Notes under the pieces: model-generated
What the model was told of the DNA's origin: nothing
The model's input: only the letters and a program-made list of their open reading frames with translations
Database searches by the model: none
NCBI GenBank assembly: GCA_964592645.1
Contig: CAZQFV010000007.1
Location: 1-64,000 of the forward strand
Reading direction: 5' to 3'
DNA: 64,000 nucleotides
Origin: CAZQFV01 sp964592645
Lineage (GTDB): Bacteria > Chloroflexota > Chloroflexia > DTKN01
Part shown: piece by piece, positions 54,501-60,683 of the stretch
Numbering within the stretch: the stretch's first letter is position 1
Layout: every line of letters begins with the position of its first letter
Position numbers and translations under genes: made by a program

Positions 54501-55745
54501 ACGCGCCGCGGCCATCAGGCGGGCCGCCAGGTTGACATCGGCGCCGATGACGCCGTAGCAGAAGCGCCCGGCGCCCCCGCAGGTGCCGGTCCAGACCTCG
54601 CCGCGCGTCAGGCCCATCTGCAGCGCGCCGATGTAGCCCAGCTCCGGCGGCGGCGCGCGCAGCGCCAGGGCGGCGTGCAGGGCCCGGGCCGGGTCGTCCT
54701 CATGGGCCACGGGCGCGCCGAAGGTGGCGTAGAGGAAGGTGCCCTTGGCGTCTTGAGTCAGCTGCAGGAGGGTGCCGCCGCGCCGGTGGACGATGCGCTG
54801 CGCCCAGCGCAGGAAAGCATCCAGCCTTTCCCCGGCGTCGTCGGCGTCGTAGTCGATCCCCGTGAATTTTATGAACAGGGGCGTCACCGGCCGCAGGTCG
54901 CCCAGGACCGGCGCGCCGCCGGCGAGCTGCTCGTAGATGGCCGGGGGGAGCCAGGGCCGGACCTGGGATGGGGAAAAGAGGCCGGCGGGCAGGTCCGGCC
55001 AGGGGGCCGGGGGCACCTCTCCGGCCAGACCGCGGACGACAAAGAAGCGGCGGCCGGCCGGCCCGGGGCGCAGCTCGTGTGCTGCCAGGCGCTTTCCCAG
55101 CGCCTGGACGGTTTCCTCGTCGACGACGACCTGGCCGCGGCCGGCCAGTCTTTCGCCCTGGGCGGTCCGTTCGAGAGCGGCCCCGGCCAGCACGTCCATC
55201 ACCAGCAAGAGGGGGTCGCCGACCAGGAAGCGGCGCGTGGGGCCGGTGGCGACGGCCACCTTGATGCTCAGCGCGACGGGGACGCCGGCCGGTGTGCGCC
55301 GGGTGGCGAAGCGCGCCATGGCTTCCTGCATGGCCAGGGCCGTGGCCACCGCCCGCGGCGCGGTCGGCCCCTGGGCCTCGTCGAACCAGCAGGTGATGGC
55401 GTCGCCGACGAAGGTGACGACGCTGCCGCCGAAATGGTGGAGCGGGCCGATCAGGGCGGCAAAGACGGGGTTGATGGCCTCCAGGAGGGCCTCGGCGCCG
55501 CGCGTGGCGCCGAGCTCGTGGGCAAAGGCCTGCGCCAGCGGCGTAAAGCCCGAGATATCGGCAAAGAGCGCCGACCCGTGGGCGCGGTCGGGCAGGGCGC
55601 GGCCCTGGGCCAGGGCGACGCGGTGATCGATCGGGATATAGGCCGCCGGGTCGGGCCGGCCGGCGGCGGGCGGCGGACCTGTATGGGAGGTCGGGTCCCT
55701 CTCGGAGAGCGGCGCATCCTCGCGGGCGGTGTTCGGCGGCTCCAT
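51492..55745 (-). CDS. Giant tandem nucleotide cyclase - AAA ATPase - TPR regulator (soluble adenylyl cyclase-like)
   Basis: 1,417 aa from the ATG at 55745; an in-frame ATG at 55775 would add ten residues. Cyclase 1 (about 70-240): ALFADISGFTPLAQAF and VVTFVGDAITCWF give the two metal aspartates. Cyclase 2 (about 290-470): QDAKGTFLYATFGAP (Lys), MGLTRGEVWTGTCGG and YGVIGADVNLAARLM (Asn/Arg). A P-loop, LIYGEAGIGKSHLCYALRQ, near residue 500 starts the ATPase; TPRs run from about 840 to the end. This order matches soluble adenylyl cyclase. Thr of the adenine pocket is replaced by Gly here, so base choice or activity is uncertain. Convergent with folP, divergent from the radical SAM operon. Confidence 0.87.
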   Translation of the reverse strand: MEPPNTAREDAPLSERDPTSHTGPPPAAGRPDPAAYIPIDHRVALAQGRALPDRAHGSALFADISGFTPLAQAFAHELGATRGAEALLEAINPVFAALIGPLHHFGGSVVTFVGDAITCWFDEAQGPTAPRAVATALAMQEAMARFATRRTPAGVPVALSIKVAVATGPTRRFLVGDPLLLVMDVLAGAALERTAQGERLAGRGQVVVDEETVQALGKRLAAHELRPGPAGRRFFVVRGLAGEVPPAPWPDLPAGLFSPSQVRPWLPPAIYEQLAGGAPVLGDLRPVTPLFIKFTGIDYDADDAGERLDAFLRWAQRIVHRRGGTLLQLTQDAKGTFLYATFGAPVAHEDDPARALHAALALRAPPPELGYIGALQMGLTRGEVWTGTCGGAGRFCYGVIGADVNLAARLMAAARPGQTLVTGRLRADPSVSADFDLAYVGNRRYKGLAEPIPTYKLRGEQLAGQRIFPAALVGREAALQRLLDMARPLFAGRPAGVALIYGEAGIGKSHLCYALRQALGERVSWFTAQTDQILRQAFNPFVYWLRHYFEQTPSASEEENTADFEARFGQLLEGLAERAPAAGVAAEARSAAALAAELARVKSVLGALVGLHWPGSLYEQLDAKGRHENILAAIRLLLLAESRLRPVVLELEDGHWLDEFSQEALTALIRGLSGYPLLILVTARYADDGSRPVLVPDPGVPTLTLDLDALAPADLARLAAELLGGPADPGLLALLQDKSQGNPFFAQQVLYYLRDNGAVALGPNGNWQVQAAELALPDHINAILVARIDRLAREVKEIVQTAAVIGREFHVQVLSQMLREDARPLVRRAEQEQIWTALHELRYLFKHALLRDAAYAMQLKARLRDLHRLAANAYETLYAADLEEHYATLAYHYGQAGDDDAERRYAHLAGKQAAERFAHSEAVRFFSRALELTPEDDRAERYALLLAREGIHSLQGNRPAQAADLAALEELAGAAVDEGPEGAVRRAEVALRRSRYAEAVGDYPAAIQYAQETIALAQAAGDAALEATAHRGWGVVLWQQGENLAARERLRQALRLAQAVGRRNLEADCLCALGCVDWSLGDYAAAQRAYEESLRLSQEVGDRGREIVSLQNLGLVLSTRGDWAAARDYYERSLKSAREIGYRRGENYALESLGTVFMDQGDYLAAWDIYAQTLAISREIGDRREEARSYTYLGEICRALGDYAGAREHYARSLELARAVGERASEGLTLGNLSLIAHNQGDDAAARQYGEQALQIVRESGDRRTQGYVLTALGHALAGLGQWGESLSAYQEALAIRRELGESCLVMETLAGLARLHLAQGEATAALGPAQEIAAYLEAGGTLDGADEPLRVYLTCYRALQANGDPRSRAILATAYRLLQQRAAQLTDEASRRSFLEQVPYHRQVVEAAEDLGALES

Positions 55746-55834
55746 ACGGCCCCCTGGAAAAGGTCTGCCCGCCATGTTACCACGACTCTGCTCGCCAGGC
55801 AAACGGGGGTCCAGGGAGGATCAGTTACCGGGTA

Positions 55835-55863
55835 TTGACAAACCGCCGGCGGCGTGGTATAAT
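55835..55863 (+). promoter_or_regulatory. Consensus sigma-70 promoter of the radical SAM operon
   Basis: TTGACA (55835-55840), 17-bp spacer, TATAAT (55858-55863): a perfect match in both boxes and spacing, the strongest promoter in the window. Transcription should start near 55870, inside an operator-like palindrome. Confidence 0.85.
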
Positions 55864-55883
55864 TAGTGTAAATAGAACACTAA
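55863..55883. promoter_or_regulatory. Operator-like palindrome 1 at the radical SAM operon start site
   Basis: TTAGTGT (55863-55869), 7-nt spacer, ACACTAA (55877-55883): perfect arms overlapping the last base of the -10 box and the expected +1. A second copy lies at 55994-56014. Confidence 0.6.
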
Positions 55884-56044
55884 CAATCGAGAACCTTTCT
55901 GGGGGGGGCGGGCTTTCGCCCGCCGCGGGAAGCAGGGGCGCTCGTCGGCCCCCTTTCCCAGGCTCGTCGAGGGCTTTCTTTTTTCGCCCCTTGATAGTGT
56001 TAGAAATACACAATAGGCAAGGCTTGTCGATCAGGAGGTCTCCC
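55870..56044 (+). other. Structured 175-nt leader of the radical SAM operon
   Basis: Contains a perfect hairpin GGCGGGC (55907-55913) / GCCCGCC (55918-55924) with a TTTC loop, then a longer stem GGGAA..AGGGGC (55927-55939) / GCCCCCT..TTCCC (55948-55959), then a pyrimidine tract (CTTTCTTTTTTC, 55974-55985). GCTCGTCG occurs in the loop (55940-55947) and again at 55962-55969. The layout resembles a transcription attenuator; no known riboswitch is recognised. Confidence 0.4.
55994..56014. promoter_or_regulatory. Operator-like palindrome 2 in the radical SAM operon leader
   Basis: ATAGTGT, 7-nt spacer, ACACAAT: the same TAGTGT-N7-ACAC core as the site at 55863-55883, 131 bp downstream and 30 bp before the start codon. 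Two copies could allow a repression loop. Confidence 0.5.
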
Positions 56045-57475
56045 ATGGCCCAGACGCCTCTTTCCTGGAACAGCCCGGCCCCGGCGGATCAGCGCGCCTT
56101 TCCCCCGGCGCAGGTCCTGGCCGCCGGCCTGCGCCACCACCACCTCGCCAACACCGCCTACCCGATCCACCACGGCACCACGATGCGCCCCTACCGCGTC
56201 CCCCGCGAGCAGGTCGCGGAGCTGGCCGTGGCCGCCTGGGCCGGCTGCGATACCCTCGGCCTCTATGTGCATGTGCCCTTCTGCCAGGCCCGCTGCCGGT
56301 ACTGCGAGTATGTCGTGGTCGACCGCGCCGAGCACCCCCTGGAGGAGGCTTACTTCGCCGCCCTGCGGCGCGAGTTCGACCTCTACCGCGAGCGGCTGCA
56401 CACGACATCCAAGACGCTGATCGGCTTCGACATCGGCGGTGGGACCCCGGCCTTGGCCCAGGTGGAGCACATCCGCCAGGTCATCGCCGCGGCCCGGGAG
56501 AGCTTCCGGTTCCGCCCCGGCATGGTCATCAGCATCGAGACCACTCCGGCCATCGCCGCCGGCCGGCCCGAGAAGATCGCCGCCTTCCGCGAGATGGGCA
56601 TCGAGCGCCTCAGCATGGGGGTGCAGACGACGCAGCTGCGGCTGGCCCGGCGCCTGGGCCGGGAGTACGAGGGGCTGACGATGCTCGACCGCGCCGTGCG
56701 CCACATCCGCCAGGCCGGGTTCGAGCGCTTCAACATCGACCTGATGTACGGCTTTGCCGGCCAGTCGCCGGCCGGCTGGCGCGCCAGCGTCGAGCAGACC
56801 ATCGCCCTGGGGCCGGAGTACATCACCCTCTACCGCATGCGCTACAAGGGCACGGCCATCGCCGACCAGGCGGCCGGCGTCACGCGGGAGCAGGTCAACC
56901 GGCTGGAAGGGATCGCCCACCGGCTGCTCCTGGCCGCCGGCTACGAGGGCCGGCCGGGCAAGAATACCTACAGCCGGGTCCCCGGCGACCCCGGCACCAG
57001 CGACTACCTGACCGAGCGGGTGGTCAAGGGAATGCCCTACCTGGGGCTGGGGCTGGGGGCGCAGACCTTTTCCCCCTACACCCTCTCCTACAACCTGGGG
57101 GCGGCCGGCAAGACGCTGCGGCCGTATCTGGAGGCGGTGGCCGCCGGCCGGCTGCCGCTGCAGGACCTCTACCACCTGCCCCTGGAGGTGGCGATGGCCA
57201 AGATGATCGCCGTCTCCTTCTACTTTGGCGGGGTTCAACGCGAGCACTTTCGCGAAAAGTTTGCCATCGCCCTGGAGGAGCAGTTCCCCCGCGAGGTGGC
57301 CTTTCTCCTGGAGCGCGGCCTGATGGAGGAGGCCGGACCCTGGCTGTGCCTTACGCCCCACGGCGTGAAGCACTTTAACGGCGTCGTGGCCCTCTTCTAC
57401 GCCGGGGCGGTGAAGGAGTACCTGGTCAATTTGCCGGAAGAGGTTGCGGCGGGCAGCTATCGGCTGGCGGGGTAG
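56045..57475 (+). CDS. HemN/HemW-like radical SAM enzyme
   Basis: 476 aa from the ATG at 56045 (aggagg upstream; frame open from 55835 is leader). After a 70-residue lead the radical SAM cysteines appear in LYVHVPFCQARCRYCEYVVV (Cx3Cx2C plus the aromatic residue), then GFDIGGGTPALAQVEHIRQV, ERLSMGVQTTQLRLARRLGR and FNIDLMYGFAGQSPAGWRASV, as in coproporphyrinogen oxidase-like proteins. The C-terminal 150 residues resemble the HemN C-terminal domain (LTPHGVKHFNGVVALFYAG). It could be a haem chaperone, porphyrin-ring enzyme or class C methylase; the context with a second radical SAM gene favours a dedicated small pathway rather than housekeeping haem synthesis. Confidence 0.88.
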   Translation: MAQTPLSWNSPAPADQRAFPPAQVLAAGLRHHHLANTAYPIHHGTTMRPYRVPREQVAELAVAAWAGCDTLGLYVHVPFCQARCRYCEYVVVDRAEHPLEEAYFAALRREFDLYRERLHTTSKTLIGFDIGGGTPALAQVEHIRQVIAAARESFRFRPGMVISIETTPAIAAGRPEKIAAFREMGIERLSMGVQTTQLRLARRLGREYEGLTMLDRAVRHIRQAGFERFNIDLMYGFAGQSPAGWRASVEQTIALGPEYITLYRMRYKGTAIADQAAGVTREQVNRLEGIAHRLLLAAGYEGRPGKNTYSRVPGDPGTSDYLTERVVKGMPYLGLGLGAQTFSPYTLSYNLGAAGKTLRPYLEAVAAGRLPLQDLYHLPLEVAMAKMIAVSFYFGGVQREHFREKFAIALEEQFPREVAFLLERGLMEEAGPWLCLTPHGVKHFNGVVALFYAGAVKEYLVNLPEEVAAGSYRLAG

Positions 57476-57489
57476 CGAGGAGGCGCCGA

Positions 57490-58332
57490 ATGAATCCGTC
57501 CTATGATTTCGCAAACATCCTCCTCTCCGGCCCCTGCAACCTGCGCTGCCCCTACTGCATCGGCCGGCAGGTGGACCCGCGCTTCAACCACGACAACCTG
57601 GATGAGTTTCCCCCGCGCAACCTGGAGGCGTTCGCCGGCCTCCTGTGGCAGCACGGCGTCCGGCAGGTGGTGCTCACCGGCACGAACACCGACCCCCAAC
57701 TGTACCGTCACGAGTCCCGCCTGATCGCCTGGCTGCGAGAGAACATCCCCGGCGCGCAGCTCGCGCTGCACACCAACGGCCAGTTGGCGATGAAGAAGAT
57801 GGCCGTTTTCAACCTCTACGACCGGGTCTGCCTGTCATTCCCCTCCTTCAACCCCGACACCTATGCCCGGATGACCGGCTCGCGCCGCGTGCCGGACGTG
57901 GCGGCCATCCTGCGGGAATCGCGGGTCCCGGTGAAGGTCTCCTGTGTCCTGGACGAGGCCAACGTCGGCGAGCTGGCCTCTTTCCTTTCCCGCTGCCGCG
58001 CCCTGGGCGTGCGCCGGGCCGTGCTGCGGCAGCTCTACGGCGACACCCGGCAGTGGGACCTGCCGGCCGGACTGCGGCCCGTCGGCAGCTACCGCCGCAA
58101 CCCGGTGTACGATTGGGACGGCATGGAGGTCACCTATTGGCGCTTCGAGGACACGACCAGCACCTCGCTCAACCTCTTTAGCGACGGCAGCATCAGCAGC
58201 GGGTACCTGCTGGCCCGGCCGGCGCTGGTGCAGAAAGCGGGCTCCCGGCCGGCCATCGCTCCGACGCCGCTCTCCATGGCCGGCCGGGCGGTCTTCGCGC
58301 AGGTCCGGCGGCCGGGCAGGCCGCGGGAGTAG
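57490..58332 (+). CDS. Radical SAM enzyme (MoaA/NifB-like core)
   Basis: 280 aa, starting 14 bp after the previous stop with gaggagg. Cysteines in ILLSGPCNLRCPYCIGRQVD (Cx3Cx2C), the strand VRQVVLTGTNTDPQLYRH in place of the usual GGEP, and LALHTNGQLAMKKMAVFNLY, VCLSFPSFNPDTYARM and VPVKVSCVLDEANVGELASF typical of the MoaA-type half barrel. There is no SPASM cysteine cluster at the end, so a single Fe-S cluster is expected. Function unknown; probably acts with the HemW-like enzyme encoded upstream. Confidence 0.86.
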   Translation: MNPSYDFANILLSGPCNLRCPYCIGRQVDPRFNHDNLDEFPPRNLEAFAGLLWQHGVRQVVLTGTNTDPQLYRHESRLIAWLRENIPGAQLALHTNGQLAMKKMAVFNLYDRVCLSFPSFNPDTYARMTGSRRVPDVAAILRESRVPVKVSCVLDEANVGELASFLSRCRALGVRRAVLRQLYGDTRQWDLPAGLRPVGSYRRNPVYDWDGMEVTYWRFEDTTSTSLNLFSDGSISSGYLLARPALVQKAGSRPAIAPTPLSMAGRAVFAQVRRPGRPRE

Positions 58333-58335
58333 GCG

Positions 58336-58722
58336 ATGGATACCGTTTCTTCCGACACCTGGGTGCTGCTGGCGATCCTCTACGGCGGGGGGCAAGAGGG
58401 AAAGGCGCTCCGCGAGATCATCGGCGCGGCCGACTACATCAACCACGCCATCCCCGGCTACGAGGAGTTGGAGGGAGGACTGGCGCGGCTGGCGGCGGCC
58501 GGCCTGGTCGCCCGGCGGGGTGGACGCTACCTGGCCGGCGCCGGGGTCGTCGCCCGCTACAACGACCTGGCGGCCCGGCACCGCCGCCTCTGGCCGGTCT
58601 GGGAGGAGCTGGAGCGCCACCTGCAGGTCTCCGGGCCGGCCGAGCGCACCCCCGGCACCGTGCTGCCCCGCGCGGCGTACGACGGGGCCGTCGGGGAGTA
58701 CCTCCGGGCCTTCAGACAATAG
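58336..58722 (+). CDS. Small protein with a winged-helix-like domain, third gene of the radical SAM operon
   Basis: 128 aa, starting 3 nt after the preceding stop. Residues 5-75 (SDTWVLLAILYGGGQEGKAL, EELEGGLARLAAAGLVARRG, GRYLAGAGV) have the helix-helix-wing pattern of a winged-helix protein, although no strong DNA-recognition helix stands out. The rest is helical (HRRLWPVWEELERHLQ). It may sense the pathway product or bind the operator-like palindromes upstream; equally it may be a partner subunit. Family not recognised. Confidence 0.7.
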   Translation: MDTVSSDTWVLLAILYGGGQEGKALREIIGAADYINHAIPGYEELEGGLARLAAAGLVARRGGRYLAGAGVVARYNDLAARHRRLWPVWEELERHLQVSGPAERTPGTVLPRAAYDGAVGEYLRAFRQ

Positions 58723-58940
58723 GCCGGCGCCAGCCGGGCAATCGACGCGGCCCTGGTTCGCCCCCAGGCGGTGCCGCCGGACGGTGTGCCGGCCCCCGAG
58801 GACTGTGCTCCCCCTATCCCCGCGGAACCGGAGACGACGCCGGCCTGGTGGGGCTGGCCACGGCCGCTCTTGGGCGAAACCCCATTGAGAAGCCGCCGCC
58901 CGACCTACCCAAGGAGATCATCCGGCGATAGGGGCCGTCC

Positions 58941-59450
58941 CTATTGCGCCAACCCGTTGATCGCCGGCCAGAACGGCAGGTAGCGCACGCGGATCGTGGC
59001 CCCCACGACCGGCAGTTTGCCGACGTTCAGCTCTTGGCGCACGAACGAACCGGTGACGACGGTGCCATCGGTGGTGACGAAGCGATAGCTGATGCGGTAC
59101 TGATAGTCCTCGTCGCCGGTTTCCTCCACGGCCGTCACGGTGGCCATGGTCGTCTCCCCGACCACCTGCAGCGCGACGACCCGCACCAGGAAAGCCAGGA
59201 GCAGGAGGACCACCAGGGCCAGGCCGGCGACCATCCAAAAGCTGACGCGCCGCCGGGGCGGGGCGGCCGGCCGGGCGTACGCCGGGGCGTAGGCCTGCGG
59301 CGGGGGCGTCTGGTAGACGACCGTGGGCGGGGGCTGTTGGGCCGGTGGGGCGACGGGCACGCCTATCGGCCGGCCACAGGCCGGGCAAAAGTTCGCCCCG
59401 GGAGCCAGGGGCGTACCACAGTTGGCACAGAAACGGGGTGATGCAGCCAT
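58941..59450 (-). CDS. Zinc-ribbon membrane protein with a DUF3592-like domain
   Basis: 169 aa. N-terminal zinc ribbon FCANCGTPLAPGANFCPACG (two CxxC pairs), a Pro/Gln/Ala-rich linker, one membrane span (about 71-92, MVAGLALVVLLLLAFLVRVV), then an outside beta domain (ATVTAVEETGDEDYQYRISY, GTVVTGSFVRQELNVG, VRYLPFWPAING) of the DUF3592 type. Role unknown. The patatin-like gene lies upstream on the same strand, 14 bp away, so co-transcription is likely. Confidence 0.8.
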   Translation of the reverse strand: MAASPRFCANCGTPLAPGANFCPACGRPIGVPVAPPAQQPPPTVVYQTPPPQAYAPAYARPAAPPRRRVSFWMVAGLALVVLLLLAFLVRVVALQVVGETTMATVTAVEETGDEDYQYRISYRFVTTDGTVVTGSFVRQELNVGKLPVVGATIRVRYLPFWPAINGLAQ

Positions 59451-59464
59451 ACACTACCTCTTTT

Positions 59465-60406
59465 CTAGGGGATTGAGACCCCCGGCCGCTGCGCCGTGAT
59501 TTTCATCTCGCGGTCGGGTATGTCGCGATCCATCTGCTGCCACATCTTTTTGCCAAGCTCGATAAAGTCGGGCACGAAGCTGGGGTCGTCGATCGGCATG
59601 GCCGTCTTCAGGTCCACCTGGAAGCGCCGGAAGTCGATGGCCGGGAAAAAGTCGCGCACCAGGCGGACCTGCTGGTCGTTGGCCGAAGAGAGGAAGGCCC
59701 CCAGCACGGGCCAGATCCAGTCCCACGCCTTGAAACGATCGGGTTCGCCCACCTCGATGTTGTGCGGGTCGCGGCCCGTGCCCAGGCTGATCAGGGTCGT
59801 CTCCTCGGGGGCCCAGCCCAGCAGGGCGGTCTCGTAGGCGGCGACGTAGCAGGGGTTGGCGTAGGCCCCCACCCCCCCGTCCACGTAGCACCCGGCGACG
59901 ACCGGAAAGTAGGTGGGCACGCTGCAGGAGGCCAGGACGGCCTGGACCACCGGCCAGTCGGCATACTTCTTTTTGTACGGCTTGATGAAGCAGGTGCGAT
60001 TGTTCACCAGGTCAAAGGCGGTGACGACCAGGTCGGTGCGTGTCCCCGGGGGGCCGGTCCACAGGTCGCCCATACGACGGTCGCCGAGGTACTGCCGCAG
60101 GGCCGCCTCCAGCGGTTCGTTGGGATAGCGGTAGCCGCTCATGGGCCAGAGGGTGCTGCGCCAAGAGGGGGTAAAGACCTCGTTGCCCAGGCGGATGTAG
60201 AGGTCGCAGATTTCGGCCGCCGAGAGGCCGGCCGCCAGGGCGGCCGAGATGATGGAGCCGGTGGAGGTGCCGACGTTCAGGCGAAAGATGCTCGCCGCCG
60301 TCACCCCCAGGGCTTTTTCCATCTCTCGCAGGGCGCTGGCGCAGATTGCGCCGCGGATGCCGCCTCCGTCGATGGCGATGGCGACGTGCTTGCGGAAAGG
60401 GCGCAT
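59465..60406 (-). CDS. Patatin-like phospholipase
   Basis: 313 aa with ggcaaggaggg before the ATG. Patatin fold: oxyanion box DGGGIRGAICASALREME, nucleophile elbow NVGTSTGSIISAALAAGL (GxSxG written GTSTG, the Ser being catalytic), and catalytic Asp in YVDGGVGAYANP (DGG). The C-terminal part ends with LVRDFFPAIDFRRFQVDL. It is a cytosolic or membrane-surface lipid acyl hydrolase; no signal peptide. Close relatives with this compact form include cGAS-system CapV lipases, but no cyclase of that system is adjacent. Confidence 0.88.
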   Translation of the reverse strand: MRPFRKHVAIAIDGGGIRGAICASALREMEKALGVTAASIFRLNVGTSTGSIISAALAAGLSAAEICDLYIRLGNEVFTPSWRSTLWPMSGYRYPNEPLEAALRQYLGDRRMGDLWTGPPGTRTDLVVTAFDLVNNRTCFIKPYKKKYADWPVVQAVLASCSVPTYFPVVAGCYVDGGVGAYANPCYVAAYETALLGWAPEETTLISLGTGRDPHNIEVGEPDRFKAWDWIWPVLGAFLSSANDQQVRLVRDFFPAIDFRRFQVDLKTAMPIDDPSFVPDFIELGKKMWQQMDRDIPDREMKITAQRPGVSIP

Positions 60407-60436
60407 TTTTCATCCCTCCTTGCCGGAAGTCACGAC

Positions 60437-60536
60437 TACAAAGGCCCAAAGGGTTCTGCTTGCTACCAAGACGAAGACCCGAAGGGTTCTTGATATTTCT
60501 TCCCGGCTTTCTTTGCGCCTTTGTTTCTTTGTGGCG
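60437..60536. repeat. Imperfect repeat element upstream of the patatin gene
   Basis: CAAAG-rich left part (CTACAAAGGCCCAAAGGG, CCAAGACGAAGACCCGAAGG) and CTTTG-rich right part (CTTTCTTTGCGCC, TTTGTTTCTTTGTGGCG) form an imperfect inverted repeat, and GAAGGGTTCT/AAAGGGTTCT is a direct duplication. It belongs to the same type as the CTTTGTG units at 42286-42360. The 277-bp gap here has no gene. Confidence 0.45.
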
Positions 60537-60683
60537 CGAACCATCCTGTCTTCTTTGGGACTCTTTCTGGAGAATAGACCTTCGGCCGGGCGGCCGCAAG
60601 GGCCGCCCCTCCGGGTCCATTTTCATCCGTCGTGATGCGTCAAAACGCCTCGACAACTTTGATAATCATGTATCGGCTTCTAC

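Noticed and set aside
51540..55838. A 1,432-codon open frame on the plus strand opposite the giant cyclase gene
   Set aside because: High G+C removes stop codons from the antisense frame. The opposite strand encodes recognisable cyclase, ATPase and TPR motifs, and this frame has no known domain.
58723..58940. Short plus-strand open frame at 58771-58983
   Set aside because: No ribosome site, proline/arginine-biased, and it overlaps the zinc-ribbon gene end; the 218-bp gap appears to hold no gene.
59465..60406. Calling the patatin gene a CBASS effector (CapV)
   Set aside because: No CD-NTase or other CBASS gene is adjacent; the neighbours are a zinc-ribbon membrane protein and a flippase.
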